64,000 nt of DNA from Erythrobacteraceae bacterium E2-1 Yellow Sea (GTDB taxonomy: Bacteria > Pseudomonadota > Alphaproteobacteria > Sphingomonadales > Sphingomonadaceae), in assembly GCA_014983025.1 (NCBI GenBank), contig JADCLP010000001.1, forward strand, positions 248,001 through 312,000, read 5' to 3'. This document shows, in pieces, positions 26,485 to 35,766 of the stretch. The notes under the pieces are model-generated. The model saw nothing but the letters and a program-made list of their open reading frames with translations, searched no databases and was not told the origin of the DNA. The stretch's first letter is position 1; each line of letters starts with the position of its first letter. The position numbers and the translations under genes were made by a program.

Positions 26485-27489
26485 TCAGGCTGCGCTGTGC
26501 ACCCGCTCGGCCAAACGCGCTTGTGCGGCAACGAGCCGGTTCATCACTTTCAAATCCTGCTCCCGCAGGTTCAGTGCAGTATCGGCCCACATTTCAGTAA
26601 TCCGGAACAGTTCATCCAGTTCCAGGTGCCAGGCATGCTTCATGGCCTTGCGTGACCCGACAAGACCTGCATGCTTGCGTTCTGATTTCTTGATGAATTC
26701 ACGGCAGGCAGTCAAACCCTCACCCGGTTCAGCCAACTGGTGCACGATACCCAGATCGTACATTTCCTCAGCCGAATATGTGATATTCGATTCAATCAGG
26801 CGATCTGCAACCGCACTGCCCAATTTGCGAGAGAGAAGCGCGTGGGCCCCCATGCCTGGAAACAGGCCAAACATGATTTCAGGCAAACCAAAGGTCGCTG
26901 TTTTTTCGGCCACGATATAATCGAACGAAAGTAACGCCTCGAAACCACCGCCCAACGCTGCCCCTTGCACCAGGCCGATGGTGATCATCGGAATATCCAG
27001 CGTATTGATGTTGTGGTGCAGGATCTGGCAGCAACGGTGGCCATATTCAACCAATCCATCACGATCGCCTGCACGGATTAAATTCTGGAACAGGTCCAGA
27101 TCGCCACCGAAACAAAAAACATCCGGCGCGCGGCTACCCAGTACCAGGTAACGCAGTGGCACCTTTCCTTCCCCAAAACCCTTTCCGATAAGCTTTTGCC
27201 AGCTTTCGAAATCGCGCAACATTGGCGGTGTAAAGCTTGGCCGCCCGACTGGGTTCATGAAAGTCCACAATGTGCTGGACTTGTCGTCATACAGCACATC
27301 CAGTTCAGACAGGTTGAATAAATCTTCTGGAATTGCGGAATGCAGCGCACTTTCGACGAACAACTCGTCTTCATCCGACAAGGGAATGGCTCTGCTTACT
27401 CCACCATCCATTCTACGCGCCCCCAAATGTTGCGACTCAGGCGTGTTAAAGAGGAATGGCTTCTTCGCTAAAGCGGTAAACCATTCCAT
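26485..27489 (-). CDS. rpfF: DSF synthase homologue (RpfF-type crotonase)
   Basis: A crotonase-fold protein of 334 aa that closely resembles RpfF, the enzyme that makes cis-2-unsaturated fatty acid signals (DSF) from acyl-ACP. The two catalytic glutamates are present with the same spacing as in Xanthomonas RpfF: Glu184 in LGGGFEALLS and Glu204 in GLPEIMFGLFPGMGA. The FGGDLDLFQNLIRAGDRD segment and the C-terminal FRITEMWADTALNL also match. A second ATG at 27411, with GGGGG upstream, would give 308 aa and may be the real start. No rpfC or rpfG sensor genes lie nearby. The same strand upstream carries a 54-residue protein and the exosortase A-associated acyl genes. Confidence 0.85.
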   Translation of the reverse strand: MEWFTALAKKPFLFNTPESQHLGARRMDGGVSRAIPLSDEDELFVESALHSAIPEDLFNLSELDVLYDDKSSTLWTFMNPVGRPSFTPPMLRDFESWQKLIGKGFGEGKVPLRYLVLGSRAPDVFCFGGDLDLFQNLIRAGDRDGLVEYGHRCCQILHHNINTLDIPMITIGLVQGAALGGGFEALLSFDYIVAEKTATFGLPEIMFGLFPGMGAHALLSRKLGSAVADRLIESNITYSAEEMYDLGIVHQLAEPGEGLTACREFIKKSERKHAGLVGSRKAMKHAWHLELDELFRITEMWADTALNLREQDLKVMNRLVAAQARLAERVHSAA

Positions 27490-27650
27490 TTATGGGGATT
27501 CTAGGCGAGCCGGGAGTCGCTTGGCAATGGGGTATTTACCATATTGGCTCATTTTACCCACGCTGCAGGCGTTATCTTATTACGTTATATGCAGACTAAA
27601 TGACTCAAAACTTGGTGAATTTGGCGGTTTTGCATCAGTTCCGGGCAAGT

Positions 27651-27678
27651 AAATGAGTCTAAATTGCAACACTCATTT
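27651..27678. promoter_or_regulatory. 8-bp inverted repeat upstream of the DSF synthase gene
   Basis: AAATGAGT and ACTCATTT form a perfect dyad around 12 bases, and a related AAATGACTCA lies at 27598-27607. The pair sits 110-190 bases upstream of the DSF synthase start and about 40 bases past the end of the small coiled-coil gene. It looks like an operator or a weak AT-rich hairpin. Confidence 0.4.
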
Positions 27679-27712
27679 TCCTGTCCATAAACAAATTTTA
27701 ATCGCCAACTGT

Positions 27713-27727
27713 GCCGCTTCAAGCGGC
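27713..27727. other. GC-rich hairpin over the end of the small coiled-coil gene
   Basis: GCCGC and GCGGC (extendable to GCCGCTT/AAGCGGC) enclose a five-base loop that contains the TGA stop of the 54-residue gene. No T-run follows on the minus strand, so it is at best a weak terminator or 3'-end stabiliser. Confidence 0.35.
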
Positions 27728-27883
27728 CTTACGAGCGTTTTCAGCTTCCATCCATTCGATCAGCATGGTGAGGATATGACGCAAAGAATGCTCTTGATCT
27801 TCCAGCCGTGCTTCCAGAGCAGCAATGCGCAGATCGCGTTCAGCCAGAAGCTGTTCGATTTGTTCCAATTGCAGTTCAGACAT
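27719..27883 (-). CDS. small coiled-coil protein (54 aa)
   Basis: A 54-residue open frame that starts MSELQLEQIEQLL and ends ENARKAA. It reads as one long amphipathic helix with heptad-like Leu/Ile spacing (LEQIEQLLAERDLRIAALEA), so a dimeric coiled coil is likely. AGGGAA lies 7 bases before the ATG, and codon use resembles the neighbours, so I believe it is translated. It lies 78 bases after the PLP decarboxylase gene and 229 bases before the DSF synthase gene, all on the minus strand. I do not recognise a family. Confidence 0.7.
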   Translation of the reverse strand: MSELQLEQIEQLLAERDLRIAALEARLEDQEHSLRHILTMLIEWMEAENARKAA

Positions 27884-27961
27884 TTGGCATTCCCTGTAAA
27901 TCCGACAGAGAAGATGTCACCGAAGCATGAAAATTGCGTTAGGTTTCTGGTCCAGCCCGTT

Positions 27962-29188
27962 TCAGACCAATACTTCCTGTGCCGACCCCTGACCCAGAAA
28001 CGCTGAGGGAGACGCGCTGGCACCATACGCACCGGCGCAAAACACGGCGACAATATCCCCCACATCAGCATGCGGCAACAGTGCCTGGTCAGCCAAGCGA
28101 TCAAGTGGAGTGCATAAGCACCCCACCACATTGGCCTCTTCAACTGCTTCAGCATTAAAACGCGTCGCAATCGCCACGGGGTAATTGCGACGGACCACAG
28201 TGCCAAAATTTCCCGATGCCGCCAATTGGTGGTGCAGCCCGCCATCGGTGATCAGATAGGTCACACCGTGGCTTTCCTTGCGATCCACAATACGCGTCAG
28301 ATAAACTCCCGCTTCCCCCGCCAGATAGCGGCCCAGTTCGATACAAAACTGGGTGTCTATGAGCGTTGCGGTGAGCGCATCAAACCGTTTTGCCAATGCC
28401 TCGCCTATTAAAGAAAGGTCCAATGGCTGGTCCCCGTGAAAATAGGGGATACCAAAGCCACCGCCCATATTGAGCTTGAGCAGCGGCCTGCCGACATCAT
28501 CTGCAATCCGTGCAGCCAAGTCCAGCACATTGCCCTGTGTCTCTGCAATCGCTTCTGCATCAAGTGACTGGCTGCCTGTGAAGATATGTAGACCGCGCCA
28601 ATCTGCCCCAGCTGCGATAATTTCATGTACCAAGCCGGGCACACGGTCCGCATCAAGGCCAAAGGGCTTTGCTCCGCCCCCCATCTTCATGCCCGATCCA
28701 CGCAATTCGAAATCGGGATTGACGCGCACAGCCATGCAGGGTGTGATCCCCAGGCGTTCGCCAATCTCGAATGTACGACGCGCCTCTCCCTCGCTCTCGC
28801 AGTTGAGTGTCACGCCAGCAAGAATCGCTGCTTCCAGCTCTGCATCCCGCTTGCCCGGCCCGGCAAAGCTTACGCGCTCCGGATCAATTCCGGCTTGCTG
28901 CACCAGTGCCAATTCGCCAGCAGACGCGATGTCGAACCCATCCACCAGGCCTGCCATATGCGAGACCAAAGGTCCGAATGGATTGGCCTTCACCGCATAA
29001 TTGATCTGCAGGCGATGGGGCATGGCAGCGCGCAAATCAGCCATGCGCTGGTCCAGCATGGCGCGCGAATAGACGAAAAGTGGCGTGTCGCCCGCCCGTT
29101 CCACTAACGCGCTTACCTTTTGACCACCGATGGCCAATTCACCTTCAATCGCGGCAAAATCTGCAGGTATGGGGCCCACTGGCTTCAT
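27962..29188 (-). CDS. PLP-dependent decarboxylase, exosortase A system-associated type
   Basis: A fold-type III PLP decarboxylase of 408 aa related to diaminopimelate and ornithine decarboxylases. The PLP lysine is Lys67 in NYAVKANPFG, the phosphate loop is in NMGGGFGIPYF, and the substrate-binding segment reads VFCAGAYGAS. Its fixed partner, an AMP-forming acyl ligase whose stop it overlaps (ATGA), and the acyl carrier protein opposite identify it as the form that accompanies exosortase A loci (family TIGR03099 as I recall it). It is therefore unlikely to be the lysine-pathway LysA. The substrate is unknown. Confidence 0.85.
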   Translation of the reverse strand: MKPVGPIPADFAAIEGELAIGGQKVSALVERAGDTPLFVYSRAMLDQRMADLRAAMPHRLQINYAVKANPFGPLVSHMAGLVDGFDIASAGELALVQQAGIDPERVSFAGPGKRDAELEAAILAGVTLNCESEGEARRTFEIGERLGITPCMAVRVNPDFELRGSGMKMGGGAKPFGLDADRVPGLVHEIIAAGADWRGLHIFTGSQSLDAEAIAETQGNVLDLAARIADDVGRPLLKLNMGGGFGIPYFHGDQPLDLSLIGEALAKRFDALTATLIDTQFCIELGRYLAGEAGVYLTRIVDRKESHGVTYLITDGGLHHQLAASGNFGTVVRRNYPVAIATRFNAEAVEEANVVGCLCTPLDRLADQALLPHADVGDIVAVFCAGAYGASASPSAFLGQGSAQEVLV

Positions 29189-30711
29189 GCAGAAATCTCC
29201 GCCAGCAAGGCCGTGCGGTCAATTTTACCATTCGGGTTGAGTGGCATCACGTCGCGCCAGTGGATCACTTGCGGTTGCATGAAATTGGGTAATTCCTTTG
29301 CCAGCGCCTTGGGCAACAGTTGTTCTGCATCATTCATATCACCTGTGGCTCGGACCACCAGATGCACCGCCTGCCCCTGTCGAACATCTGGCACACCCAA
29401 TGCAACAGCCTCTGCCACAAGGCCAGTAGCCAATGCTGCCTCCTCAATTTCCTGCGGGCTGATGCGATTGCCCTGGCTTTTGATCATCGCATCGCGTCTC
29501 CCGACAAAATAGAGCAGACCATCAGAATCACGCATGACCCTGTCGCCTGACCACACGGCAGTGCCACTATAGGTGGATGCTGCGGGTGCAGGTCTGAAAC
29601 GTTCCGCCGTACGTTTGGGATCCTGCCAATATCCCTGCGCCACTAGCGGGCCGCAATGGACCAATTCGCCTTCCTCACCCGGTGTCGCAATGTCGCCTGC
29701 GTCATTCACCACCAGAATTTCGGCAAAGGGAATGGCGCGGCCCATGGATGTGGGGTGGCTGTCCACCAGATCAGGATCGAGATAGGTCGAACGGAAAGCT
29801 TCGGTCAGGCCATACATGGGGAACAGGCGCGCATCGGGGAAAATAGCGCGTAAATCACGCACCAGATCCGTGGTCAGCGCGCCGCCGCTATTGGTCAGTC
29901 GGCGCATATGGTTCGTTGCATCTTCCGGCCATTCCAGCTCTGTCAGTTTCACCCATAGCGGCGGCACAGCCGCCAGCGTGGTGACGTGATGCGCAGCACA
30001 TGCCTTCATCACATCGCGTGCAAACAGGTAATCCAGTGGCACCACCGCCCCGCCAGCATACCATGTACTGAACAGCTGGTTTTGCCCATAATCGAAGGAA
30101 AAAGGCAACACAGCCAGCGTCACATCATCCGCTGCCATGCCCAGATAATGCGCCACACTGACGGCACCCAACCACAGATTGGCATGGCTCACCATCACGC
30201 CCTTGGGCCGCCCAGTTGATCCGCTGGTGTAGAGAATTGCTGCCAGATCGTCCGGATCGGCATTTGATGGCAGCAGGTTACCCCGGTGGACAGCAGTCGC
30301 ATCTATTGCTTCTACCTCATCCATCAGGACACAATCAGATGGAATATCAACCGGGTCGAGGGTTTTCAGCCGCGCCGCCGTGCCAATCAGCAGCAATGCG
30401 CCGCAATCGGACAGAATATGCGCGACCTGAGCATGTTTGAGAAGCGGATTGATCGGTACATGAACCAGTCCCGCCCGCGCCGCAGCCAGCGGCAGCAATG
30501 CAGTCAATTCCCCTTTGGCGGCCCAGCAGGATACGCGCGCGCCCTTTTCTGGCACGCATTGTCCCAGCCAATCGGCCATGCGGGCAACACGATCGCGCAA
30601 ATCTCCATACGTAAGACGGCTATGGCGCAAGATCAGCGCCGGATCATTCTCAGCACCTCTCTCTACCAAATGATCGAGCGGGAATAGGGTAGGATCGAGT
30701 GGGTGCGCCAT
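29185..30711 (-). CDS. AMP-forming acyl ligase, exosortase A system-associated type
   Basis: An adenylate-forming enzyme of 508 aa that should activate an acyl group with ATP and pass it to CoA or to the adjacent acyl carrier protein. The ATP-binding motif ILYTSGSTGRPKGVMVSH, the FPMYGLTEAF motif and the catalytic C-terminal Lys in NPNGKIDRTALL are present. The combination with the PLP decarboxylase and the acyl carrier protein matches the exosortase A-associated ligase (TIGR03098 as I recall it). The widest frame begins at a TTG at 30747. I use the ATG at 30711, which gives the usual MAHPLDPTLFPLDHLV start. Neither has a strong ribosome site. Confidence 0.87.
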   Translation of the reverse strand: MAHPLDPTLFPLDHLVERGAENDPALILRHSRLTYGDLRDRVARMADWLGQCVPEKGARVSCWAAKGELTALLPLAAARAGLVHVPINPLLKHAQVAHILSDCGALLLIGTAARLKTLDPVDIPSDCVLMDEVEAIDATAVHRGNLLPSNADPDDLAAILYTSGSTGRPKGVMVSHANLWLGAVSVAHYLGMAADDVTLAVLPFSFDYGQNQLFSTWYAGGAVVPLDYLFARDVMKACAAHHVTTLAAVPPLWVKLTELEWPEDATNHMRRLTNSGGALTTDLVRDLRAIFPDARLFPMYGLTEAFRSTYLDPDLVDSHPTSMGRAIPFAEILVVNDAGDIATPGEEGELVHCGPLVAQGYWQDPKRTAERFRPAPAASTYSGTAVWSGDRVMRDSDGLLYFVGRRDAMIKSQGNRISPQEIEEAALATGLVAEAVALGVPDVRQGQAVHLVVRATGDMNDAEQLLPKALAKELPNFMQPQVIHWRDVMPLNPNGKIDRTALLAEISA

Positions 30712-30916
30712 CGCACCAACCAAAACGCAGCGCGCGCGCCGGGTCAATCACATAAACCACATCTTGCGCTACAAAAGCTGCATAAACCGGTGCAAATGCG
30801 CCATCCTTTGCCCGGCTTGCCTATGCTGCACCGCAACGCTAAGGCGTTTTCAAAATAACGCCGGGAGGGGTTACCGCGTTATGATTGGGCAGCAATTGAC
30901 GAGGAATCGTGACGCG

Positions 30917-31198
30917 ATGAGAGGCCTTGCACCAAGCCGAATTGCGATTGACAGAGATTTGAGGGCAATCCTGTGTGATGTGCTTGGGCTGAATACCGAA
31001 GACGTTACCGATTTTGACAATGAAACCGGGCTGTTCGGCCACCTTCCTGAACTGGATTCCATGGCTGTCGCAGGCTTGCTAACAGAGGTGGAAGATCGCT
31101 TTGGCTTCATTATAGAAGATGATGATGTGGATGGCGAAATGCTGGAAACCTATGGCGGGTTACTGGCATTTATAGAAGCCAAGCTGATTGACGGTTAA
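30917..31198 (+). CDS. acyl carrier protein, exosortase A system-associated type
   Basis: A 93-residue acidic carrier protein. The phosphopantetheine site is Ser48 in LPELDSMAV, followed by the helix VAGLLTEVEDRFGF and an acidic stretch (IIEDDDVDGEM). PELDSMAV rather than the DSLD of fatty-acid ACP is typical of the carrier found beside exosortase A-associated acyl ligases. Two starts are possible: ATG 30917 (GAGGAA upstream) and ATG 30881 (GGGAGGGG upstream), each about 10 bases from the site. It diverges from the acyl ligase gene and converges on the RNA methyltransferase gene, leaving 8 bases. Confidence 0.85.
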   Translation: MRGLAPSRIAIDRDLRAILCDVLGLNTEDVTDFDNETGLFGHLPELDSMAVAGLLTEVEDRFGFIIEDDDVDGEMLETYGGLLAFIEAKLIDG

Positions 31199-31206
31199 TC
31201 ACCTGT

Positions 31207-32403
31207 CTATCTTGTGAAATAACTGGTCAGTTCCACATGGGTTGACCAGCAGAACTGGCCCACAGCGCGCAGTTTTTCCAGCCTGTAACCTGCATCCATC
31301 AACTGTTTGGCATCGCGTGCCCAGCTCATCGGATTGCAGCTGATATAGACCACGCGATTGACCTGGCTTTCGGCCAGCCTTGCCACCTGATCGCGGGCAC
31401 CAGCGCGCGGAGGGTCAAGCACAATGGCATCGAACCGGTTCAGTTCATCCGGCGTCAACGGATTGCGGAACAGGTCACGATGCAGTGCACCGATCTGCCG
31501 CCCTGCCCGCGCCGCTGCCGATTTGCAGGCCATGTGCGCTTCACGAGCTGCCTCTGCCGCCAAAACCTTACGCCCGTCGGACAGGGCAAACGCAAAAGTG
31601 CCAAGGCCAGAGAAAAGATCGGCCACCGCGCCTGCGCCTTGCAGCCATGCGCAGGCGTCAGCGACAAGCCTTTCCTCCCCATCCAGCGTTGCCTGAAGGA
31701 AGGCTGATGGCGGCATGTTCACAGCTACCCCACCCAGATTGACTGTGACCGGTTCCGGTTCCCACACACATTCCGCGCCATAACCCTGATCCACAGTCAG
31801 CCGCGCCAGGCCCAGTGCTAGCGCCAGCTCCAATGCCGCCTCTGTCGGGCCAAGACCGTCCAGCGGGATATTGCGCATGCCGCAATCCACACCCTGATCG
31901 CACAACGTCAATTCAATATCGACAACACCCTTCGGCCCGTGGCTGGCCACGAAGCTGCGCAAGGCTGGGACAAGCGCGAATAGTTCCGGCCGCAAAATAT
32001 GACATTCTTTCAGGTCAACAATACGGTGTGATCCAGACTCCTTGAAGCCAACCACCGCGCCTTTTGCCACGCGCATGGCATGCAAAGTCGCCCGTCTCCG
32101 ACTGCGCGGGGGTGAAAGATGTGTGGGGAGCATTTCACCCACATCGATGCCCTGCCCTGCCGCTGCATGGGTCACCCGATCCGTAACGAATTGGCGCAAA
32201 GCCACTTCGTCCACATGTTGCAACTGGCAACCGCCGCATACACCGTAATGCCGGCATGGCGGCGTGGCGTGATGGGGGCCATGCTGCAATGCGCCATCGG
32301 GCAACACCAAGTCGCCCGGCGCAGCGCCTGCCACATGCTGCCCTTCTGCCGTCACGCCATCACCCTTGGCAGCGATGCGGATAATTTCCTGGGGTTCACT
32401 CAT
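31207..32403 (-). CDS. 23S rRNA/tRNA uracil-C5 methyltransferase (RumA/TrmA superfamily)
   Basis: A SAM-dependent RNA methyltransferase of 398 aa that methylates C5 of a uridine. The N-terminal iron-sulfur site is seen as Cys50, Cys56 and Cys59 in CRHYGVCGGCQ. The SAM-binding DLFSGLGTFAFAL and the DPPRAG motif follow, and the catalytic nucleophile is Cys356 in YISCNPMSWARD. The start overlaps the stop of the NAD(P)HX repair gene (ATGA), so I reject an 11-codon upstream extension. The protein resembles RlmD/RlmC more than TrmA because of its [4Fe-4S] site, but the exact rRNA position cannot be told. Confidence 0.88.
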   Translation of the reverse strand: MSEPQEIIRIAAKGDGVTAEGQHVAGAAPGDLVLPDGALQHGPHHATPPCRHYGVCGGCQLQHVDEVALRQFVTDRVTHAAAGQGIDVGEMLPTHLSPPRSRRRATLHAMRVAKGAVVGFKESGSHRIVDLKECHILRPELFALVPALRSFVASHGPKGVVDIELTLCDQGVDCGMRNIPLDGLGPTEAALELALALGLARLTVDQGYGAECVWEPEPVTVNLGGVAVNMPPSAFLQATLDGEERLVADACAWLQGAGAVADLFSGLGTFAFALSDGRKVLAAEAAREAHMACKSAAARAGRQIGALHRDLFRNPLTPDELNRFDAIVLDPPRAGARDQVARLAESQVNRVVYISCNPMSWARDAKQLMDAGYRLEKLRAVGQFCWSTHVELTSYFTR

Positions 32404-33794
32404 AGGGCGGCGGCATAGGCGCGAGAGACTGCACACGCCAGATCATCCGCTGTAAAAGCCGGGCCACAAATGCGCGCGGCCTGCCCATGGAGCCAAATCG
32501 CCTCGCAGCCTGCGGCAAATGGGTCTGCACCATTGGCCATACGACTGGCCGCAATACCTGCCAGCACATCGCCACTGCCAGCCACCGAAAGCCAGCTTGA
32601 TGCTGGTGGCGCCAGGGCCACGCGGCCATCAGGCGCGGCGATGACGGTGTCTGGCCCCTTGGCCAGCACCACCATTCCGCTCGCCTGAGAGAGCGCCTGT
32701 GCGCGTGCTTGCCGCCCTTGTGCCACCACAGCGAAATGGTGGCACAAAACGTCAAGCTCTCCATCATGCGGTGTGGCAAGGTAAGGTGTACCTTCATCCA
32801 GCATGTCGGGCGTCAACATCACAAGCGCATCAGCATCCAGAACCGTTGGGCGTCGTTGCGCCAAAACGGCGTGAAGGCTGGCCTTTGCTACCTCATCACG
32901 TCCAAGACCGGGACCAATCAGAATGGCGTCAATCCGGCTATCAGCCAGAGCATCAACAAGTGGTGCATTATCCACCACCAGCCCGCGTGAAGCGCCATCT
33001 GGACGCTTTGACGTCAGCAATTTCACATAGCCTGCACCTGCGCGCATTGCTGCCTCGGCAGATAGTAACGTGGCCCCCGGCATCTCGCCCGCCACCACAG
33101 TACAAAGCCCGCGTGTGTATTTATGCGCGTTGACTGGCGGCGCGGAGAGATGTGGCTTTTCTATCAACTGCGCCGCACCATCCACCGCCGCAACGCCGAT
33201 TGGAACAAGCTGCAATTTGCCCATCTTTGCGCGCGCGGGCAGGCGATAATGCGCATATTTCCAGGCACCCAATGCCAGTGTCACATCGAATTGCGGCAGT
33301 CGTTCGTTCAACAACGCGCCGGTATCGCTTTCCACGCCTGATGGAAGGTCAATGGCGATGCGGATATGATGCCGCTCCGCCAGATCGCGCAGCAACAGCA
33401 CATGTTCCGCAGATAGCGGCCGGGCCAGACCAGAGCCAAACAGGCAATCGACCAGAACAGGCGCATGCGCCTGTTTGCCCGATGTCAGCACCTGCCCCTG
33501 ATATTCTGCGCGCGCATTTTGCGCCGCACCGGTTTTCGGTTCTATCGGGGCCACCACCACCACATCCAGCCCGCGCTGACGCAGAGTTTCCGCGATCACA
33601 TAACCATCGCCGCCATTATTGCCCGGCCCGCACAGCACAGTCACACTGCGCCCGGCAGCAATGCGCCAGACCCATTCGGCCGCACCGCGCCCCGCAATAC
33701 GCATCAATTCATCAATGCTGGTGCCGGCGTCGATAATCGCCTGTTCGGCCGCCTGCATCTGCGCGACGGTGAGGACTTGCCCCAGCGCCTCCAT
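32400..33794 (-). CDS. nnr: bifunctional NAD(P)H-hydrate epimerase/dehydratase
   Basis: A repair enzyme of 464 aa that restores damaged NADH and NADPH hydrates. The N-terminal YjeF_N domain (about residues 10-205) epimerises R- and S-hydrates and contains CGPGNNGGDGYV. The C-terminal carbohydrate kinase-like domain removes water using ADP and contains IGPGLGRDE and SVAGSGDVLAGI. The open frame extends 40 codons further upstream inside ilvD. The ATG at 33792-33794 shares one base with the ilvD stop (TAATG) and gives the normal start [10 protein letters not shown]. It is the middle gene of ilvD-nnr-RNA methyltransferase. Confidence 0.95.
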   Translation of the reverse strand: MEALGQVLTVAQMQAAEQAIIDAGTSIDELMRIAGRGAAEWVWRIAAGRSVTVLCGPGNNGGDGYVIAETLRQRGLDVVVVAPIEPKTGAAQNARAEYQGQVLTSGKQAHAPVLVDCLFGSGLARPLSAEHVLLLRDLAERHHIRIAIDLPSGVESDTGALLNERLPQFDVTLALGAWKYAHYRLPARAKMGKLQLVPIGVAAVDGAAQLIEKPHLSAPPVNAHKYTRGLCTVVAGEMPGATLLSAEAAMRAGAGYVKLLTSKRPDGASRGLVVDNAPLVDALADSRIDAILIGPGLGRDEVAKASLHAVLAQRRPTVLDADALVMLTPDMLDEGTPYLATPHDGELDVLCHHFAVVAQGRQARAQALSQASGMVVLAKGPDTVIAAPDGRVALAPPASSWLSVAGSGDVLAGIAASRMANGADPFAAGCEAIWLHGQAARICGPAFTADDLACAVSRAYAAAL

Positions 33795-35650
33795 TATCCC
33801 CGCCGCAGCTGGGTCACATCGCGCACTGCACCACGCGCGGCGCTGGTGGCCATGGCGGCATAGGCCCGCAGCGCGGCGGACACTTTGCGCTCGCGCGGCT
33901 TGGCAGGTTGCCATGCGGCATCGCCCTTCGCATTCATGGCTGTACGGCGTGCTTCCATTTCTTCATCTGATATTTCGAGGGAAATGGTACGATTGGGAAT
34001 GTCGATGGCGATGATATCGCCTTCTTCAATCAGCCCGATTTCACCACCTTCTTCCGCTTCAGGGCTGACATGGCCGATGGAAAGGCCCGATGTGCCGCCC
34101 GAAAAGCGCCCATCGGTCAGCAGTGCGCATGCCGCGCCCAACCCCTTCGATTTGAGGTAGCTGGTGGGATAGAGCATTTCCTGCATGCCCGGCCCGCCAC
34201 GCGGCCCTTCATAACGGATCACGACCACATCGCCTGCACCGACTTGCCCGGTCAGAATGCCGCTAACAGCATCGTCCTGGCTTTCAAACACCTTGGCCGG
34301 GCCGCTGAATTTCAGGATACTGTCATCCACACCAGCCGTTTTCACGATGCAGCCATCCCGCGCGATATTGCCATAGAGCACAGCCAGCCCGCCATCCTGA
34401 CTAAAGGCGTGGTCCGCACTACGGATCACGCCGTTTTCACGGTCAAGGTCAAGCTTTTCCCAGCGCCGTTCCTGGCTGAAGGCGGTTTGCGTGGGAACAC
34501 CCCCCGGCGCGGCGGCGAAGAATTCATGCACCATATTGTTCTGCGTGCGGCCAATATCCCAATCATCCAGCGCATCGCCCAGCGTGGGACTGTGCACAGT
34601 GGGCAGCGCGGTGTGGAGCAGGCCAGCCTTCTCCAGCTCACCCAGGATCGACATGATGCCGCCAGCGCGGTGAACATCTTCCATATGCACATCGGCCTTG
34701 GCCGGGGCGACCTTACTGAGGCACGGCACCTTGCGGCTCAACCGGTCGATATCCTTCATGGTGAAGTCGACGCCCGCCTCTGCTGCGGCGGCAAGAATAT
34801 GCAGCACCGTATTGGTTGACCCACCCATGGCGATGTCGAGGCTCATGGCGTTTTCGAAGGCTTCGAAAGTGGCGATGGAGCGCGGCAGAACGCTTTCATC
34901 GTCTTCCTCATAATACCGCTTGGCCAGTGTAACCACCAATCGCCCGGCACGGCGGAACAGCCCCTCACGGTCAGCATGGGTGGCCAGCATGGATCCATTG
35001 CCGGGTAGCGATAGCCCCAAGGCCTCTGTCAGGCAGTTCATGGAATTGGCGGTGAACATGCCCGAACAGCTGCCACAAGTGGGGCAGGCAGACCGTTCAA
35101 TGGCGGTCACTTCCTCATCGGTATAGGATTCGTCAGCAGCGGCTACCATGGCATCCACCAGGTCGAGCGCATGCTCTTTACCCTTCAGCACGACCTTGCC
35201 TGCTTCCATCGGGCCGCCTGAGACGAACACAACCGGGATATTCAGCCGCATGGCCGCCATCAGCATGCCGGGCGTAATCTTGTCGCAATTGGAAATGCAC
35301 ACCATCGCATCGGCGCAATGGGCGTTGACCATATATTCCACGCTGTCGGCGATCAGGTCCCGGCTCGGCAGGCTGTAAAGCATGCCATCATGGCCCATGG
35401 CGATGCCATCATCCACGGCAATGGTGTTGAATTCCTTGGCTACACCGCCTGCAGCTTCAATCTCACCTGCAACCAATTGGCCCAGGTCCTTCAAGTGTAC
35501 GTGACCCGGTACAAATTGCGTGAAGCTGTTGACCACGGCGATGATCGGTTTGCCAAAATCCGCATCCTTCATGCCCGTTGCACGCCATAATCCACGTGCG
35601 CCGGCCATATTGCGGCCGTGGGTGGTGGTACGGGAACGATAGGCAGGCAT
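33794..35650 (-). CDS. ilvD: dihydroxy-acid dehydratase
   Basis: An iron-sulfur dehydratase (618 aa) for the third step of valine and isoleucine biosynthesis, turning dihydroxy acids into 2-keto acids. Cluster cysteines are Cys122 in [12 protein letters not shown] and Cys195 in [11 protein letters not shown]. The sequence is strikingly close to the E. coli enzyme, for example [20 protein letters not shown] and [17 protein letters not shown], and has the long-form length. It is first in the tight group with nnr and the RNA methyltransferase gene. It lies 116 bases downstream of the N-formylglutamate amidohydrolase gene; that spacer shows no gene and probably holds a promoter. Confidence 0.97.
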   Translation of the reverse strand: MPAYRSRTTTHGRNMAGARGLWRATGMKDADFGKPIIAVVNSFTQFVPGHVHLKDLGQLVAGEIEAAGGVAKEFNTIAVDDGIAMGHDGMLYSLPSRDLIADSVEYMVNAHCADAMVCISNCDKITPGMLMAAMRLNIPVVFVSGGPMEAGKVVLKGKEHALDLVDAMVAAADESYTDEEVTAIERSACPTCGSCSGMFTANSMNCLTEALGLSLPGNGSMLATHADREGLFRRAGRLVVTLAKRYYEEDDESVLPRSIATFEAFENAMSLDIAMGGSTNTVLHILAAAAEAGVDFTMKDIDRLSRKVPCLSKVAPAKADVHMEDVHRAGGIMSILGELEKAGLLHTALPTVHSPTLGDALDDWDIGRTQNNMVHEFFAAAPGGVPTQTAFSQERRWEKLDLDRENGVIRSADHAFSQDGGLAVLYGNIARDGCIVKTAGVDDSILKFSGPAKVFESQDDAVSGILTGQVGAGDVVVIRYEGPRGGPGMQEMLYPTSYLKSKGLGAACALLTDGRFSGGTSGLSIGHVSPEAEEGGEIGLIEEGDIIAIDIPNRTISLEISDEEMEARRTAMNAKGDAAWQPAKPRERKVSAALRAYAAMATSAARGAVRDVTQLRRG

Positions 35651-35766
35651 TGGCTACTCCGACAGCGTCAGGCAAAATCGTGCCCCCCAATGACAGCAAT
35701 CATGCCTAAACGAAAGCGCCGATTATAGAGGAATTTCGCAATGATTGGCGCGAAAAAGCTGAAAAT

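Noticed and set aside
27962-29188. Housekeeping diaminopimelate decarboxylase lysA
   Set aside because: The gene is fused by overlap to an acyl ligase and faces a special acyl carrier protein, the pattern of the exosortase A-associated form.
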